DNA of 64,000 nt from Ilex aquifolium (lineage: Eukaryota > Streptophyta > Magnoliopsida > Aquifoliales > Aquifoliaceae), in assembly GCA_951799425.1 (NCBI GenBank), contig OX637405.1, forward strand, positions 19,751,089 to 19,815,088, given 5' to 3'. How positions within the stretch are numbered: the first letter of the stretch is position 1; every line of letters begins with the position of its first letter. The position numbers and the translations under genes are program-made. The notes under the pieces were generated by a model. It made no database searches. It saw only the letters and a list, made by a program, of their open reading frames with translations, and had not been told where the DNA came from. This document shows positions 45,474-56,963 of the stretch, piece after piece.

Positions 45474-47400
45474 TGACTTGATCCGAAATGTGTACACCCA
45501 AGTGCAGGCGGTCAAGCTGTAGTAATAATCCGGTTTGAGTCCGGAGTCAAATCCACAGGGAACTGTTGTTGGTATTTTTGAGATAAGCAATGGTAGAGAC
45601 CTATTGTTTGTAACCTTTGAGATTTGCTGTGAGGTGTGAGATTTCCTGGATAGAATATAAGATTCTTTCCAAGAAAATTTTCTTAACAAAACAGGAGATA
45701 AATGCTAATGAAAAAGGGTCACTCTTTAGTTCGAGGATCTGGGCATGTGTTAATTATCCGGTTTATTATACTTGTGCTTGATAACTCAATTAACCCCGTG
45801 TCAACAGCAAGTTAATCGGAAGATAAAGATGGACTGTGAGAATTAAGAACATGATTCCGATGTCTTTCTAGAAGTTTACAAGAATTGTCTGTGCCGAGAC
45901 TTAACCCATCTACAAACAAGCAAGTGTTTCTACAAGACATCCAATCATGATATTAAAATTCCATTCTTTAGATGAAGCACAACAAGGGGGAGGATTGAAG
46001 GGTAGTCCTGAAGATCTAGCCGAGGTGCTTGCCTTGAACCGATGAGTCTTTCTATGCAAGAGTCATCCATGTCATAGAAAGAACCCACGATTACACAAAG
46101 TACCTTAGCTTTGCTAGATGCAATCAATCATCCAATAAACAAAGAGAAATAAACGTTAAGCATTAGAATAGAGCATAAATATAATTCCCGGATAACTTAT
46201 ACATGCCCTTCTCCTCTCACTAAAGAGTGAATGAGAAACTACTCACTCTTCATGGCTTTGGTAAAGCTAGAAAAGTGAGTGATGCTCATCCCTCCAAGTA
46301 GAAGACTTAAAAGATAAAATAACAATGAACAAGGAGCCAATCTTTAACAAAGATTGAGTGAATCACGTTCCACCCTTCACGACTTTGGTAAATCTCTAGA
46401 AAAGTGGAAGAGTTTCACTCCTCTAAGAAAGAAAGAAGCTCAAGCAATGGAAGTGAAATACATGAACAATAAAAGTAGAAGAAGGCTAGTCACATTTGGA
46501 GGGTGGCTTCCTCAACCAAGAAATGGAGGGTTGCTTCCTCAACCAAAAGATGAACTAACTCCCTTCTATGCATGTAAATGAAAGCATAAACATAAAACTA
46601 CTCTTGTAACAAACAAGGAGATGTTGGACTAAATTCAAACTAATCTCTAAAATAAAGACCTCATACAAGGAAAACATAAGCTTAAATCTACAATGTGAGT
46701 GGGATTCTAAGCCTCCATCAACCCTTCTACTTGGCTCTCCTAGCTCTCCAACAAAGGGAGTATTTATAGGCAAGAGGAGGAGACAAGAGGAGGTAAAGGA
46801 ATAGTGTATGCCGCCCAAGTCCAAGTGAAAACCAACCACTCTACTGCCAGTCTGTGGAGAACGTTCAAACGTTAGTTGACGTTCGAACGTTAGTTGACGT
46901 TCGAACGTTGTTTCTTTTTTTGCACTAAGGTCGTTCGAACGTTGATTGCCGTTCGAACGTTTCTTCTGTTGTTGCACTAAGGGCGTTCGAACGCCAGATG
47001 TGTTCTGACCCTTTCACTCGAGTGATCTGTTGGTCTTCTGTGTAGTTCAGTTCCAACTCTATGCAGTAGTCTAGTCTTCAATCAACTCAAGTGCACGTTT
47101 GAACGTGAGTTGGCGTTCGAACGTGACACTCAAGTGCCTCAGAGCTTCAGACTTCTTTCCTAACTGCAACACGTCTTCTCTTAGCAGTTGAGTCTGCTAC
47201 AGTGCAATGTGGACGTTCTGGCTGTACTCCAAGCTTTTCCAATTTTGGGCTCTAATGTGCTGGTGTTGCATCCAAGTGTGGTACTTGTTGTGCTTGAGTC
47301 CTTTTTCAGTTTAGGGCCTGAAATGACATCACTTAAACTCCATCATAGTACAATTAGTCTTAAAATGGCATAGTAACATGCTAACTTTAAGTGCTAATCA
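45474..47400 (-). repeat. Athila 5' LTR
   Basis: 1927 bp with the same termini as the 3' LTR. Its palindrome array (about 46860-47130) has one extra 18-bp unit at its left and lacks a 26-bp piece at about 47210, compared with 34528-34890. It includes GGCGTTCGAACGCC (about 46982-46995). Confidence 0.92.
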
Positions 47401-48199
47401 GGAAGCTCTCAAAGTTCAAAGATAGACTTCTTTCTTTAAAATCTCACAAGAGACCCTCTTAAGGCTTGAACTAGATGTCGGAAAGGCTCTTCCTATTTAT
47501 AGATCCTGAATAAGGATAGTCTTAGTAAATATGAAAACTCATATTTGTGAACGAAAGCTAGATCGGTGGGAGGGCGGTCATAGAGTGGTTGACACTAGAG
47601 TGAAAAATAATGTCTCAAACTAGCCAAGGACCAGGACTACTTTGGCTACCATGGGCACTGCTCGAGTGACCATAGGACTGCTCGAGCGAGCTCATAAAGT
47701 GATCCCTGTGCTGATCCCCGTGGCATTTTTTCTTTTTATCCTAAGTCATCAAGAGACCACTCTAACGAAGGCTAATGAGCATAGGGCAGTCTCTATAGGT
47801 TTTTTAATCCTAAAAAAATGTAAAAACTTGTCCTCTTGAGCACTAAAGGGTGTTGCTCAAAGAGGAGTCCGATTGTAACTCAAACTATGTTTTCAAAGCA
47901 TAAAAATGATTTAGAAAATCTTTCTTTGAAAATTACGTATGAGTCATAATTAGATCGCTTCCAATTCTATTTTCATCTTAAGTTAAGATAACTAAAGGTT
48001 CATCTTAGGTTCTAGGTCATTTCCTTTGTCCCAAGCATGAATGTGCATTCAAAGGTTGAATGATGTAGCTTTGACGCTTGATCTCCTCCCTTCAATGATG
48101 CTTTCAGATCTTGAACTTGATAGCATCATGACTAGGAAAATGGTTGAGATTTTGCAATGGACTCCAGGAAATTAAACAATTACAAGACATGATCTAACA
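47401..48199 (-). mobile_element. Copia LTR copy 2, proximal part (split by Athila)
   Basis: The minus strand starts TGTTAGATCATG at 48199 and matches 6532-7330. It carries GCTCGAG words at 47660-47666 and 47680-47687 and GAGCTC at 47688-47693. It begins at the right GGAAG duplication (47401-47405) and continues at 33138 leftwards. Confidence 0.82.
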
Positions 48200-49098
48200 A
48201 TGATTGTACGAAATGCTTCGAATGATGTCTAGCATGTTGTCGTGATTAACTAGGTATCAAGCCATGAGTGTTTTGTTTATTCAAATGTTCGGATTTGTTT
48301 GACATGTTCGATATATTTAAACTTTGTGAATTATCGAGTTAATTCATATCTCCTTGACTGATTAGTTGTTTTTCGATTGATTATCATTTGACCCTTGACT
48401 TCGTATGTTATGTTTTAAATTACTTTCTAAGCCTCCCAAGCTCACTCCTATTTACCATCTCAGTTACATGTTAAACTTGAAGTAAATTGGGTGGAGGATC
48501 GAATAAATCAACGAATTGAAGATTTTTTATCGATTGTAATTCAATTTGTTATTGGGGATCAAGAATTGAAGATTTTAAATTGATTGTACTTAATTTTACT
48601 ATCAAGAGGTTATTTATTCATTTTTGAGGAGTCAATGATTTTGAATATATAATGAAAATTTAATTTATTCACTCTTGGTGTAATTAGTGTTTTGAAATAT
48701 TAGACCATCTCTAATGGAAACTCAAACCCTTACCCAAATTTGAGTAAAAAAAAAAGGGTAAAAAACTTAATTTGGTATAGACCTCTCCAATGGAGAAACT
48801 CAAATTTAAAGGAAGAGAAACCCAAATTTAAATGAGGGCAAACCTAAATTTAAAAGAGGGTAAAATATGACAATTGAATCTTTAAAGGAGGATAAAATCT
48901 CACTATTAAATATTTGGGTATGGATTTGAGTCTCTCTTTATTTGAGTAAAAAAGCAAGTCTGCCTTCATTTGATATGGGTATGGGTCTAGCATTGGAGAA
49001 GGTTTTTAGGAGTTTTTTTTTTACCCAAATTTAAATTTTGATTTAAAAAAAGGTAAGGATTGGAGATGCTCTTATGGAATTGGATTTGGGTTTTGACA
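48200..49098 (+). mobile_element. 5' LTR remnant of a short element, with MITE
   Basis: Ends GGGTTTTGACA at 49098, directly before a tRNA-Met primer site. Its 5' part is missing at the copia LTR. A MITE-like insert occupies 48702-49072. No ORF. Confidence 0.5.
48702..49072. mobile_element. MITE-like element (~371 bp)
   Basis: Imperfect terminal inverted repeats: AGACCATCTCTAATGG on the left and ATTGGAGATGCTCT on the right. Inside both ends is ACCCAAATTTgAgTAAAAAAA or its complement. GAGCATCTCCAAT-type ends are common in small non-autonomous plant DNA transposons. The family is not assigned, and the target duplication is unclear. Confidence 0.5.
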
Positions 49099-49282
49099 AT
49101 TGGTATCAGAGCATTAAGTTATTGATTATGTAGACTGTCCTAGATATGATACTGAAGATGACAACTTGTGGGTTAGGAGGGAATTAAGGTACAATGCATA
49201 AACTTGATCAAAGTACCAGCATATCAGTTGTTTTATTGAATAGTGAAATTTCAAGGACGGAAGTTTTATAATGAGGGGAGTA
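49099..49282 (+). mobile_element. 184-bp internal region of an LTR element (TRIM-like or internally deleted)
   Basis: The whole interior between LTR end and next LTR start is 184 bp: primer site at 49101, no coding sequence, then a polypurine tract AATGAGGGGAGTA at 49270-49282. The next LTR starts TGAAACATCCCG at 49283. Confidence 0.6.
49101..49112 (+). other. Primer-binding site, tRNA-Met
   Basis: TGGTATCAGAGC, 2 bp after an LTR end GGGTTTTGACA. Confidence 0.85.
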
Positions 49283-49780
49283 TGAAACATCCCGACTCAA
49301 AAAAGTTTACGTAATTAAACTTCATGAGTCACATGATATTTTTAGAAATTATATGAACTTTATTTGAGGTCAAATGATAAGTTATGGTTTAATTATGAAG
49401 CATTAGAATATTAAAGATTTTATTGGGATCAAAATTTAGCGATAAAGGAAAAGATATATATTAATGAAAACAACTTTAGTTTACTTGTTATCCATAAATG
49501 GTAGAATCACATTATAAAAATTATTGTGGTCAAATTATATAGATTGTAAACATATTGTAATTTTTTTAGGGTCAAGTATTTGTAATTACTTAGTAGTTTG
49601 TTAGATACTAAAATTGTATTATTAAATGTTAAAATGTGAGAGAGAAACAAAGAAAGTTGAGACAATTTAACTAATGATGGTCATTTTTGTAGTTGTGTGG
49701 GTGAGCTCGTGAATTGTGCAATTATGTGTGGCTGGTGGTTGTCTAACCCTATCCCGGAAATAGAGATAGAGTGTGGGCAA
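49283..49780 (+). mobile_element. 3' LTR (partial) of the short element
   Basis: Begins TGAAACATCCCGACTC after the polypurine tract. Its 3' end cannot be located; similarity to anything else stops near 49780. Confidence 0.45.
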
Positions 49781-51120
49781 TTCTAAACATGTTAATCTTT
49801 AATCCACAATTAAATCAAAGTAGTTAACATGTGCAATAATTTTCTAGTCATTACTTAAATATGGAAACATGACATTTACATAGTACAGTGTTACAACACG
49901 ACTAGGGCACCACACCCTTTAACATCCTTAATAAACCAACAAAAAACTATGTACAATTATGCTACATGACATATTGTACATTCCCTCGCCAACAAAAACT
50001 ATGCACAATTATTCTATACTCAAGATAGACTGTCCAGTGGACCACCTCTATTTCCCATGTTCCTGAAAACAAGCAAGTGTGGAGGAGTGAGCAAAATCAC
50101 ATACTCAGTGAGTATATTTAAAACATATAGAAAGAAAACACACAAGTACAACACATTAATAACACAATCCACGTATTAGGATTTAATATCAATATCTGAC
50201 CAACCAATAATAATTAACGCTACCTGTTTTTGCCCGTGTGTCACGACAATCACATCGCTGCTGTTTATGCCCAACAATCTCAACAATTCCATCGCTACCT
50301 TCTATACCCGGTAGTTTCAGGTACTACATTTTTGCTGTAAATGCCCAGCAGTCTCAATAGTTATGATCACAAGAAAAAACGCATACTCCTTCAATGCATA
50401 ACTCAAACTCATAACAAAACATCTTCACACAGCACAAAATCCATCAACTCGCAATTTAGCCATAATCATATAAGTATAGGTAATAATATTCATACACATC
50501 TTCAGTCAATATGATTCAATACACTCACTTTGGTTCAACTACAAAATCCAAACTCAGTCACCCTGTGTGACCTTAGGTGGACCCCACGTAGACGTCGTCG
50601 CCTTCACACCTAACACACATCATCACAAGACAAATGAGTATTATTCATATATACTTATTCTATGTATACACCTCCATAAATGTGTAATCATGTTGACTTA
50701 ACATTAATCCAATTCCCTTCCCCGGTAATATGTTGTAAATTATCACCTTGAACTTTGAATTACATGGTGAAACCAATGTCATCTTAGAGTCGACATTCCA
50801 ATCTTTGCAACCATAGGTCATGGGATAAAATTGGATTCTCGTGTGAAAAGTTATCTCATTTTTCCCAAAAAACACTAAGATGGTCGCTTGGTTAATACGT
50901 CCACAATTTCAGTCCACTTCCAACAGTTACCATTTTTCAATATAATAGAATTAGGTGTTTTACCCTATATAGTTAGAAAAATCTACAAGTTTGGGTTCCA
51001 ACCAAATTTTTTTTGCATCAATCGGAATTTTCTAGAGAGATTTATCGCGATTCTCCCACGAACACTCAAGCTAAACTGTTAGTACCGGTACAAGTTATAC
51101 CGGTTCTACAAGCATGTTTT
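49781..51120 (-). mobile_element. LTR fragment, probably Tekay-like, minus orientation
   Basis: No ORF of note. On the minus strand it has a CACTCCTCCACACTTGCTTG stretch of the kind seen in chromovirus LTRs. Three small hairpins with the loop TATGCCC, TATACCC or AATGCCC lie at 50262-50350. ACCGGT words lie at about 51073-51103, where the LTR of T2 abuts. Assignment is tentative. Confidence 0.35.
50262..50350. repeat. Three small hairpins with similar loops, different stems
   Basis: TGTT-TATGCCC-AACA (50262-50276), CTACC-TTCTATACCC-GGTAG (50295-50314) and TGCTG-TAAATGCC-CAGCA (50333-50350). Units repeat every ~36 bp. Confidence 0.6.
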
Positions 51121-51369
51121 TGTGAAGCCCCTAAAAACGGGGGCCGTTTATCGACCGTTGATCACCCATCAACCTGGGGAAGTAACCGTGATTGTCGCAC
51201 CACCCGACATCACGTCAATAGCATCCCCTTAACTAGGATCATAACCCACACATTCGTGGTCCTTTACACATTAGTTTATCATCATTATATCCTGTAGAAC
51301 TTCTTTGAGCAAGAGAAAACAATGCCCAAGAGCTTAGTAAAACATTTCAAAAATTTGAAGTTTTAGGAA

Positions 51370-51650
51370 AACCTACCGATAGAAGTGATCCAAGTCCTAC
51401 CAGTAGAAGTTGTGCACTAGACCTCTGTTTTTAGAAAATCTGTGAAAACCTACCGATAGAAGAAGTCCCAGTTCTACCGGTAGAAAAAGCTTAATGGAAT
51501 TCTTCTACCGGTAGGAACATTGATGTTCTACCGGTAGGAGAACCTTACTGTAAAAGTTCTACATGTGAAAAATGACGTTCTACCAGTAGATAATGCATAC
51601 TGGACCACATCTACTGATAGAAGGGCTAAAAGTCCTACCGGTAGGTGTGC
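51370..51650. repeat. TACCGGTA palindromic words in T2 LTR
   Basis: TTCTACCGGTAGAA at 51472-51485 is the longest (14 bp). Further TACCGGTAG words lie at about 51506, 51529 and 51637. Decayed forms TACCGATAG and TACCAGTAG lie between them, consistent with CpG loss. Confidence 0.88.
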
Positions 51651-52207
51651 CCAATTTTGCCCATTTCATCCGCTTTCTTTTTTCAATCCATTCCAAACAT
51701 GTACAACTCCATTCCAGACTCGTATATCATGAAATTTACAATCAAAACAGTTCACATGAGTTCAATTACAACTATTTCCATATAATTACATGTCAAAACT
51801 AAGTTTTCACAATGATTTTACAAAAGCACAAAATAAAGCCACATTTCAGTTTTTCTTCATCCTTGAGGCCCCGAATGAGAGCCTTCCATTGATGTGTACC
51901 CCGCACCTGAAATATTTTCCCATAAAGGGTGAGCCACGCTCAATAGGGTATCTCCTAAAGAGGCTACTCCCCAACCTAGATGCATATGAAATGTTCACAT
52001 GCAATTCAACAAGCAACAAAACAATCCATTCATGAATATGCAATTCAATGATATAATTTTCTATGTCATGCCATGATATGAAATGAAACTCACGCATGCA
52101 ACTCAACCCGATCCCTTACCCACTCCCATAACACATGCAATGCCAATGTGTAAGAATTTTTCATTTATGTTACACATCAAATGACCATTATAAATCTCGG
52201 GTCTTTC

Positions 52208-52327
52208 TTGGGGTGGGTATTTTTGGACTTATACCAACAGGCTCCCAAATGACACGGAATTCATGGAATTCCACCAATAGTTCTGCATACACCGACACAC
52301 TTTATGGACTAAACCAAGGGAGTGCGT
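52208..52327. repeat. Constant-loop hairpins in T2 LTR, weaker
   Basis: The minus strand keeps stem 1 (7 bp, one G.T; 52295-52301 with 52321-52327). Stem 2 has two mismatches and stem 3 is poor. The loop core GGT..AGTCCATAAA is kept. Confidence 0.5.
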
Positions 52328-53799
52328 ATCCTAATCACTAAGTCTTGCACCCGAGGGACAGTCTAACCCTTCTTGCTAACCCCGACCCTATTTTCAATGA
52401 AAATCATGTGACTCAGTCGAACCTCAGTCCAACTATCCCAAGCCCACGTATCATCCACCAAGAATGACGTTCAATCAAACCATGCACACACCCACACTCA
52501 TGTCAAACGCCCACGAATGCGATGTCTCTGTGCATATGCAATGTAATGTACAATTGCGATACAAGTTTTATGTTCAATATGTTATGAGTGTCATATGAAT
52601 CATTTCAACCACATTTCCACATATTCCATGGTCAATTATATCATATGCATATAATTACCATAAATCATCTTAATTTCAATATATCACCAATCATATATCA
52701 ACATTATACCCAACAACAATTTTCAAGCATATTATCACATAATCAAGCAAATAACACACTTAATTCTCCAAGGCATGAGATAAACACATAACATGCCCAC
52801 ATATCACAATTTATCAAGAAATTACAAGCTATCAATTTCTAAATACCAATTCATGCTAGAATTGATTTTACCCATTTTCAATACCCATTTCATCAAACTA
52901 CCAACAATAGGTAAGTGTTATATACCTCTAACACCCTACTCATTCCATATAATCACCCTAGGTTGGAAATAAACCTAATTAGGGAGAAACCCTATCTCTT
53001 GAGGTGTAAAACAAGGGTATAAAGCCTTCAAGAACACCAATGAAGTCTTAGTCTTTGATTTTCCCAAAATCCTGTTTTTTAATCTTCGGTGAAATCCTTC
53101 CTTTTTGGTTTGGTTTTGTAGTCTTCGACGAGTAGAACGTACTTTGTTCTTGGCCCGAGGTGATTCGACCAAAGGAGTGGCGCAGATCGTAGAGAGAAGT
53201 TGGAGTTTCCCTCTCTTCTCTTCAATTTTCAGAAATTTGATGGGTATGGGGAGAAAATCTGATTTTCTCCCATATTTATACTTTTTAGGTGTTTGGTCCT
53301 CATCGCGCCACACGTCCCATATTCCCGGGTCCGATTTCGTCCCGAAACGATTAAATTTGATTTTCTCCCCTATTTATACTCTTTAGGTGTTTGGTCCTCA
53401 TTGCGTCACACGTCCCCTATTTTCAGGTTCGATTTCGTCCCAAAACGATTAAATTTCATTCCGGTTCAAGTTTAAAATATTTTTATATGAAATTCCTTTA
53501 AATTATTTTCCAATTTTTGAATTTTAATTCCATATCTCATTTTTTTAGGTCACGGGACACCCGATCGTCTTGTAAATCGCAAAAAAATCCGATTGTCTCA
53601 GAATTCAACGAAAATTGACTGGGCAACTAGATTACGCGAGACGAATCCAACAGTGAGGTTCGTTTTGTCTTCCTAGTTCTAGAACAATTCGGGTTTTCAA
53701 CCTTACTGAAGTAGCAAATTTTTGTTTTGCCATTTTTCATAAAAATTCAAATTTACCCGGGTTTCACATTCTTCCCCCAGTAAAAGAATTTCGTCCCTG

Positions 53800-54498
53800 A
53801 AATTCACTCACACTCATGCACACTTAACCACATGCATATGCAAGAAGTAATACAATACTTATGAATATAAGAATGTACATCCGTCCTCGAACAAGAACGG
53901 ATAACTTGTACGTATGATGTCCTCACGCTCCCATGTCGCCTCCTCCACACCTCGGTGCTGCCACAACACCTTCACCAGCCTCACGGTCTTGCCTCGTAAA
54001 ACCTACTCTCGGTCATCCATGATACGCACCGGTCCCTCCTCGAGGGTCTCATCCACATTAACAATCATCTCACCCCAATCCATCACATGTGTCAGATCTG
54101 GGTGTATTTTCGAAGCATGGAGACATGGAATACCGCGTGAACACTAGATAAATTTGGTGGTAACGTCAACTGGTAAACAACTGTACCAACCCTCTCGAGT
54201 ACCTTGAAGGGCTCGATATACCTAGGCGACAACTTTCCTCACTTCCCGAACCTGACCACACCTTTCTTGGGCATCACCTTCAAGAAGACGTGACCTTCAA
54301 CCTCAAACTCCAGAGGTCGCCGTTGTCTATCGGCGTAGCTCTTCTGCCGGCTCTGAGCCATAAGAAGACACATCCGTATCAAACCCACCTTCTCCGAGAT
54401 GTCTCTAACCAAATTCGGACCCGTAGAGGGTTTCTCCCCAACCTTCGTCCAACAAATCGGAGAACCGTAAGGCCTTCCATAAACTGCCTCATAGGGTG
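53800..54498 (-). pseudogene. T2 integrase C-terminus and chromodomain
   Basis: A segment of 87 open residues (54502-54239) starts with TPYEAVYGRPYGSP, the region downstream of the integrase catalytic core. It is followed by the GPY-type region and a chromodomain-like tail (VKVLWQHRGVEEATWERED, about 53960-53900). It is separated from the rest of integrase by the solo LTR at 54504-56958. A stop follows the 54239 segment. Confidence 0.82.
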
Positions 54499-55858
54499 TC
54501 ATCTGTAAAACCCGAGAAAATTTGAACTTTTGCGAAAAAGGGCAAAAAGGTAACTTGCCACTATGGTACAGGTTGTAAACCTGAATTTTTCTAGAGCTCT
54601 AATGACGAAACGGACATCACCGTTGGATTCGTCTCGCGAAATCTAGTTAGCCTGTTAAATTTCATTGAATTTCGAGTTAGTCAGATTTTTCGCGTTTTAC
54701 GAGGCGGTCGGACCTCGGGAGACCCAAAAACGAAAATTTAGAATAAAATTATAAATTTTGGGAGATAATGACGGCAAGTTAAAATAAAAATATTTTGAAC
54801 TTAAATCGGAGCGAAAATTAATCGTTTCGGGGTTAAAACGGACCCAGGAAATAAGGGTTGTGTGGCGCATTGTGGGCCAAGCATTTAAAGAGTATTTAAA
54901 GGGGAGAAAATCCATTTTGCTCAGCCGATTCCAACGTGAAAATAAGAGAGGGAAGCTAGGGTTTTTCTCCACCTTATCTCTAAGATTCTCGTCTCCACGG
55001 AGCTCAATTCAACTCGAGCCAAGAGAGAAAGTTGTTCTCCTCGCCAAGAGCTACAAAACCATACCAAGGAGGTCGGGTTTGGGCGAAATTCCAAGGACGG
55101 GATTTTAGAAGCTAGGGCTTAGAGCTTGAATCGGGTTTAGGAGGCTTCTCAACGTGGTTCTCCACGCTTCAAGAGGTAGGGTTCCCTCATACCAAGGTTT
55201 ATTCCACACCTAGAATGCTTAGGTGAAATGGGTAAATGAATAGATATAGATATATATGTATGTCATTTGCCTATGGTTGTGATATTGGATGAAATGGGTT
55301 GAAATCAATTCTAATTGAATTGGTAATTAGAAGTTTCTAAATGAAATTTCTAGGATAGAGTATATGAAATTAACCCAATGTGACTCTTGGGCTATGTGAA
55401 GTGTGGGCATGCTATGTGTTTATTTTATGCCTTGAAATTGAAGTGTGTTATTTATTGATGATGTGATGACATACTTGGGTGTTGATCAAGATTAAATGTT
55501 GATATATATACATGCTTGTGATATATTGACATTGTAAGAAAGTATGGAAATTATATGCTTATGATATGATTTTGCCATGAGGTGTGTGAATTGTGATGAG
55601 AATGTTCATATGTCACTCATACCATATCGAACATTGTATTATTGTTGCAATGGAGCATCACATTGCATATGCACGGGAACATCGCATTTAGTGGGTGTGT
55701 GTGAATGGTTGTTTGTCTTCACCACGCGTGGTGGATGACGAGTGGGCTCGGGTAATATGGGTCGATGACCTAGTCGAGTCGCATGGTTTATATGTTGATA
55801 GGGTTGGGGTAGCAAGAAGGGCTAGAAAATCCCTCGGGTGAGAGACCCGGTGATTGGA

Positions 55859-55979
55859 GACGCACTCCGTTGGTATAAGAGTCCATAAAGTGTGTCGGTG
55901 TACGCGGAACCGTTGGTGGAAGTCCATAAATTCCGTGTAGGTTGGGTGACCTTTGGTGTGAGTCCATGAACATTCACCC
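55859..55979. repeat. Constant-loop hairpin triad in solo LTR
   Basis: Stem 1 is GACGCACT/AGTGTGTC (55859-55866 with 55889-55896, one G.T). Stem 2 is TACGCGGAA/TTCCGTGTA (55901-55909 with 55931-55939, one G.T). Stem 3 is GGGTGA/TCACCC (55944-55949 with 55974-55979). The loops are 21-24 nt and share CCKTTGGT and AGTCCAT. Confidence 0.8.
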
Positions 55980-56543
55980 CTATAAAGACCCTAGAATGAA
56001 AGGTCATTTGATGTGCAACATAAATGACGGATTGGTACACATTGGCACTTGCATGTGTAGAGGAGCCGGGAAGGGCTCGGTTGATATGCATGAGTGGGTC
56101 TCACCTCATTCCATAGCATGGCATTGCAAATTCCATCATTGAATATATTTCCTTGCTTGAGATGTTATGAATTGTGGTTTTGTGGCATGTGAACATTTCA
56201 TATGCATATAGGTTGGGGAGTAGCCTCATTAGGAGATACCCTATTGAGCGTGGCTCACCCTTTGTGGGAAAAACATTTCAGGTGCGGGGTTCACACCGGC
56301 GGACGGCTCCCATTTCGAGCCCCAAAGTTGAAGAGAGCCGACTTGTGGCTTTTATTGTTGTTTTGTAAAGTTTTTGTAAGAATTCCATTTTGATATGTAA
56401 ATATATGGAATCAATTGTAATGGAACTTGTACAAACCATGTTTTGTATGGAATTCCTTGTCAAACATGTATTTGATGAATTGGGAGAGGTTTTGAATGAA
56501 TTGGAATTGAAAAATGGTTGAAAATGGCAAAACTGGGCAGAGA

Positions 56544-56672
56544 GTACCGGTACTGGGTACCGGTATTGTATGGTACCGGTACTCCCTTTCCAGTGGGTTG
56601 ACAGTACCGGTACTGGGTACCGGTACATAGGGGTACCGGTACTGTGTACCGGTACGGTATGGTACCGGTACT
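56544..56672. repeat. Array of eight ACCGGT words in solo LTR
   Basis: GTACCGGTAC or close variants repeat eight times in 129 bp, with centres about 13-16 bp apart within groups. Two groups are separated by CCCTTTCCAGTGGGTTG. Confidence 0.95.
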
Positions 56673-56963
56673 CTCTTCAAAATTTTCAGATTTTCACACT
56701 TCTTCGCCCTATTTTCAATCTACGTTTTCCTTCCCTCCAATGATGTAAATGGACTATAATGGAGTATAAATCATGGTATATTGAATATTGGTTGAACCCA
56801 AATGAATAATCGAATCCGGTTAACAATTGTGAGTTAAGATCCCGGTTAAGGGGATGCTACTACCGTAGTGTTAGGTTGAGTGACATCCACGGGTATTTCC
56901 GCGGGTTGACGGGTGGTCAACGGTTACTATTGGACTCCCGGAAATTTGGGGCATCACATCATC

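Larger units (their letters stand above)
33139..47400 (-). mobile_element. Complete Athila-type Ty3 retrotransposon, TSD GGAAG
   Basis: A 14262-bp element with LTRs at 33139-35076 and 45474-47400, TG...CA ends and perfect 5-bp target duplications GGAAG (33134-33138 and 47401-47405). On the minus strand the order is 5' LTR, tRNA-Asp-type primer site, gag, protease, RT, RNase H, integrase, a long spacer with palindromic words, an extra ORF, a polypurine tract and 3' LTR. The LTRs are still very similar, with only scattered substitutions and unit-size indels in the palindrome arrays, so it inserted relatively recently. All coding parts now carry stops or a frameshift. Confidence 0.93.
51121..53768 (-). 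repeat. T2 3' LTR
   Basis: 2648 bp; the minus strand starts TGTGAAACCCGGG and ends GGGGCTTCACA. It is preceded by the polypurine tract CTGGGGGAAGAA (53769-53780). ACCGGT-type words lie at 51370-51650 and constant-loop hairpins at 52208-52327. Confidence 0.87.
54504..56958 (+). mobile_element. Solo LTR (Tekay-type) in T2 integrase, TSD TCATC
   Basis: 2455 bp; starts TGTAAAACCCGAG and ends GGGCATCACA. It is flanked by TCATC at 54499-54503 and 56959-56963. There is no interior, so it is a solo LTR. It carries the constant-loop hairpin triad (55859-55979) and an array of eight ACCGGT words (56544-56672). Confidence 0.93.

Noticed and set aside
56544-56672. Regularly spaced repeats that could suggest a CRISPR-like array
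   Set aside because: The repeats are short palindromes inside a plant LTR with a target duplication; spacers are not of uniform length and no cas genes exist.
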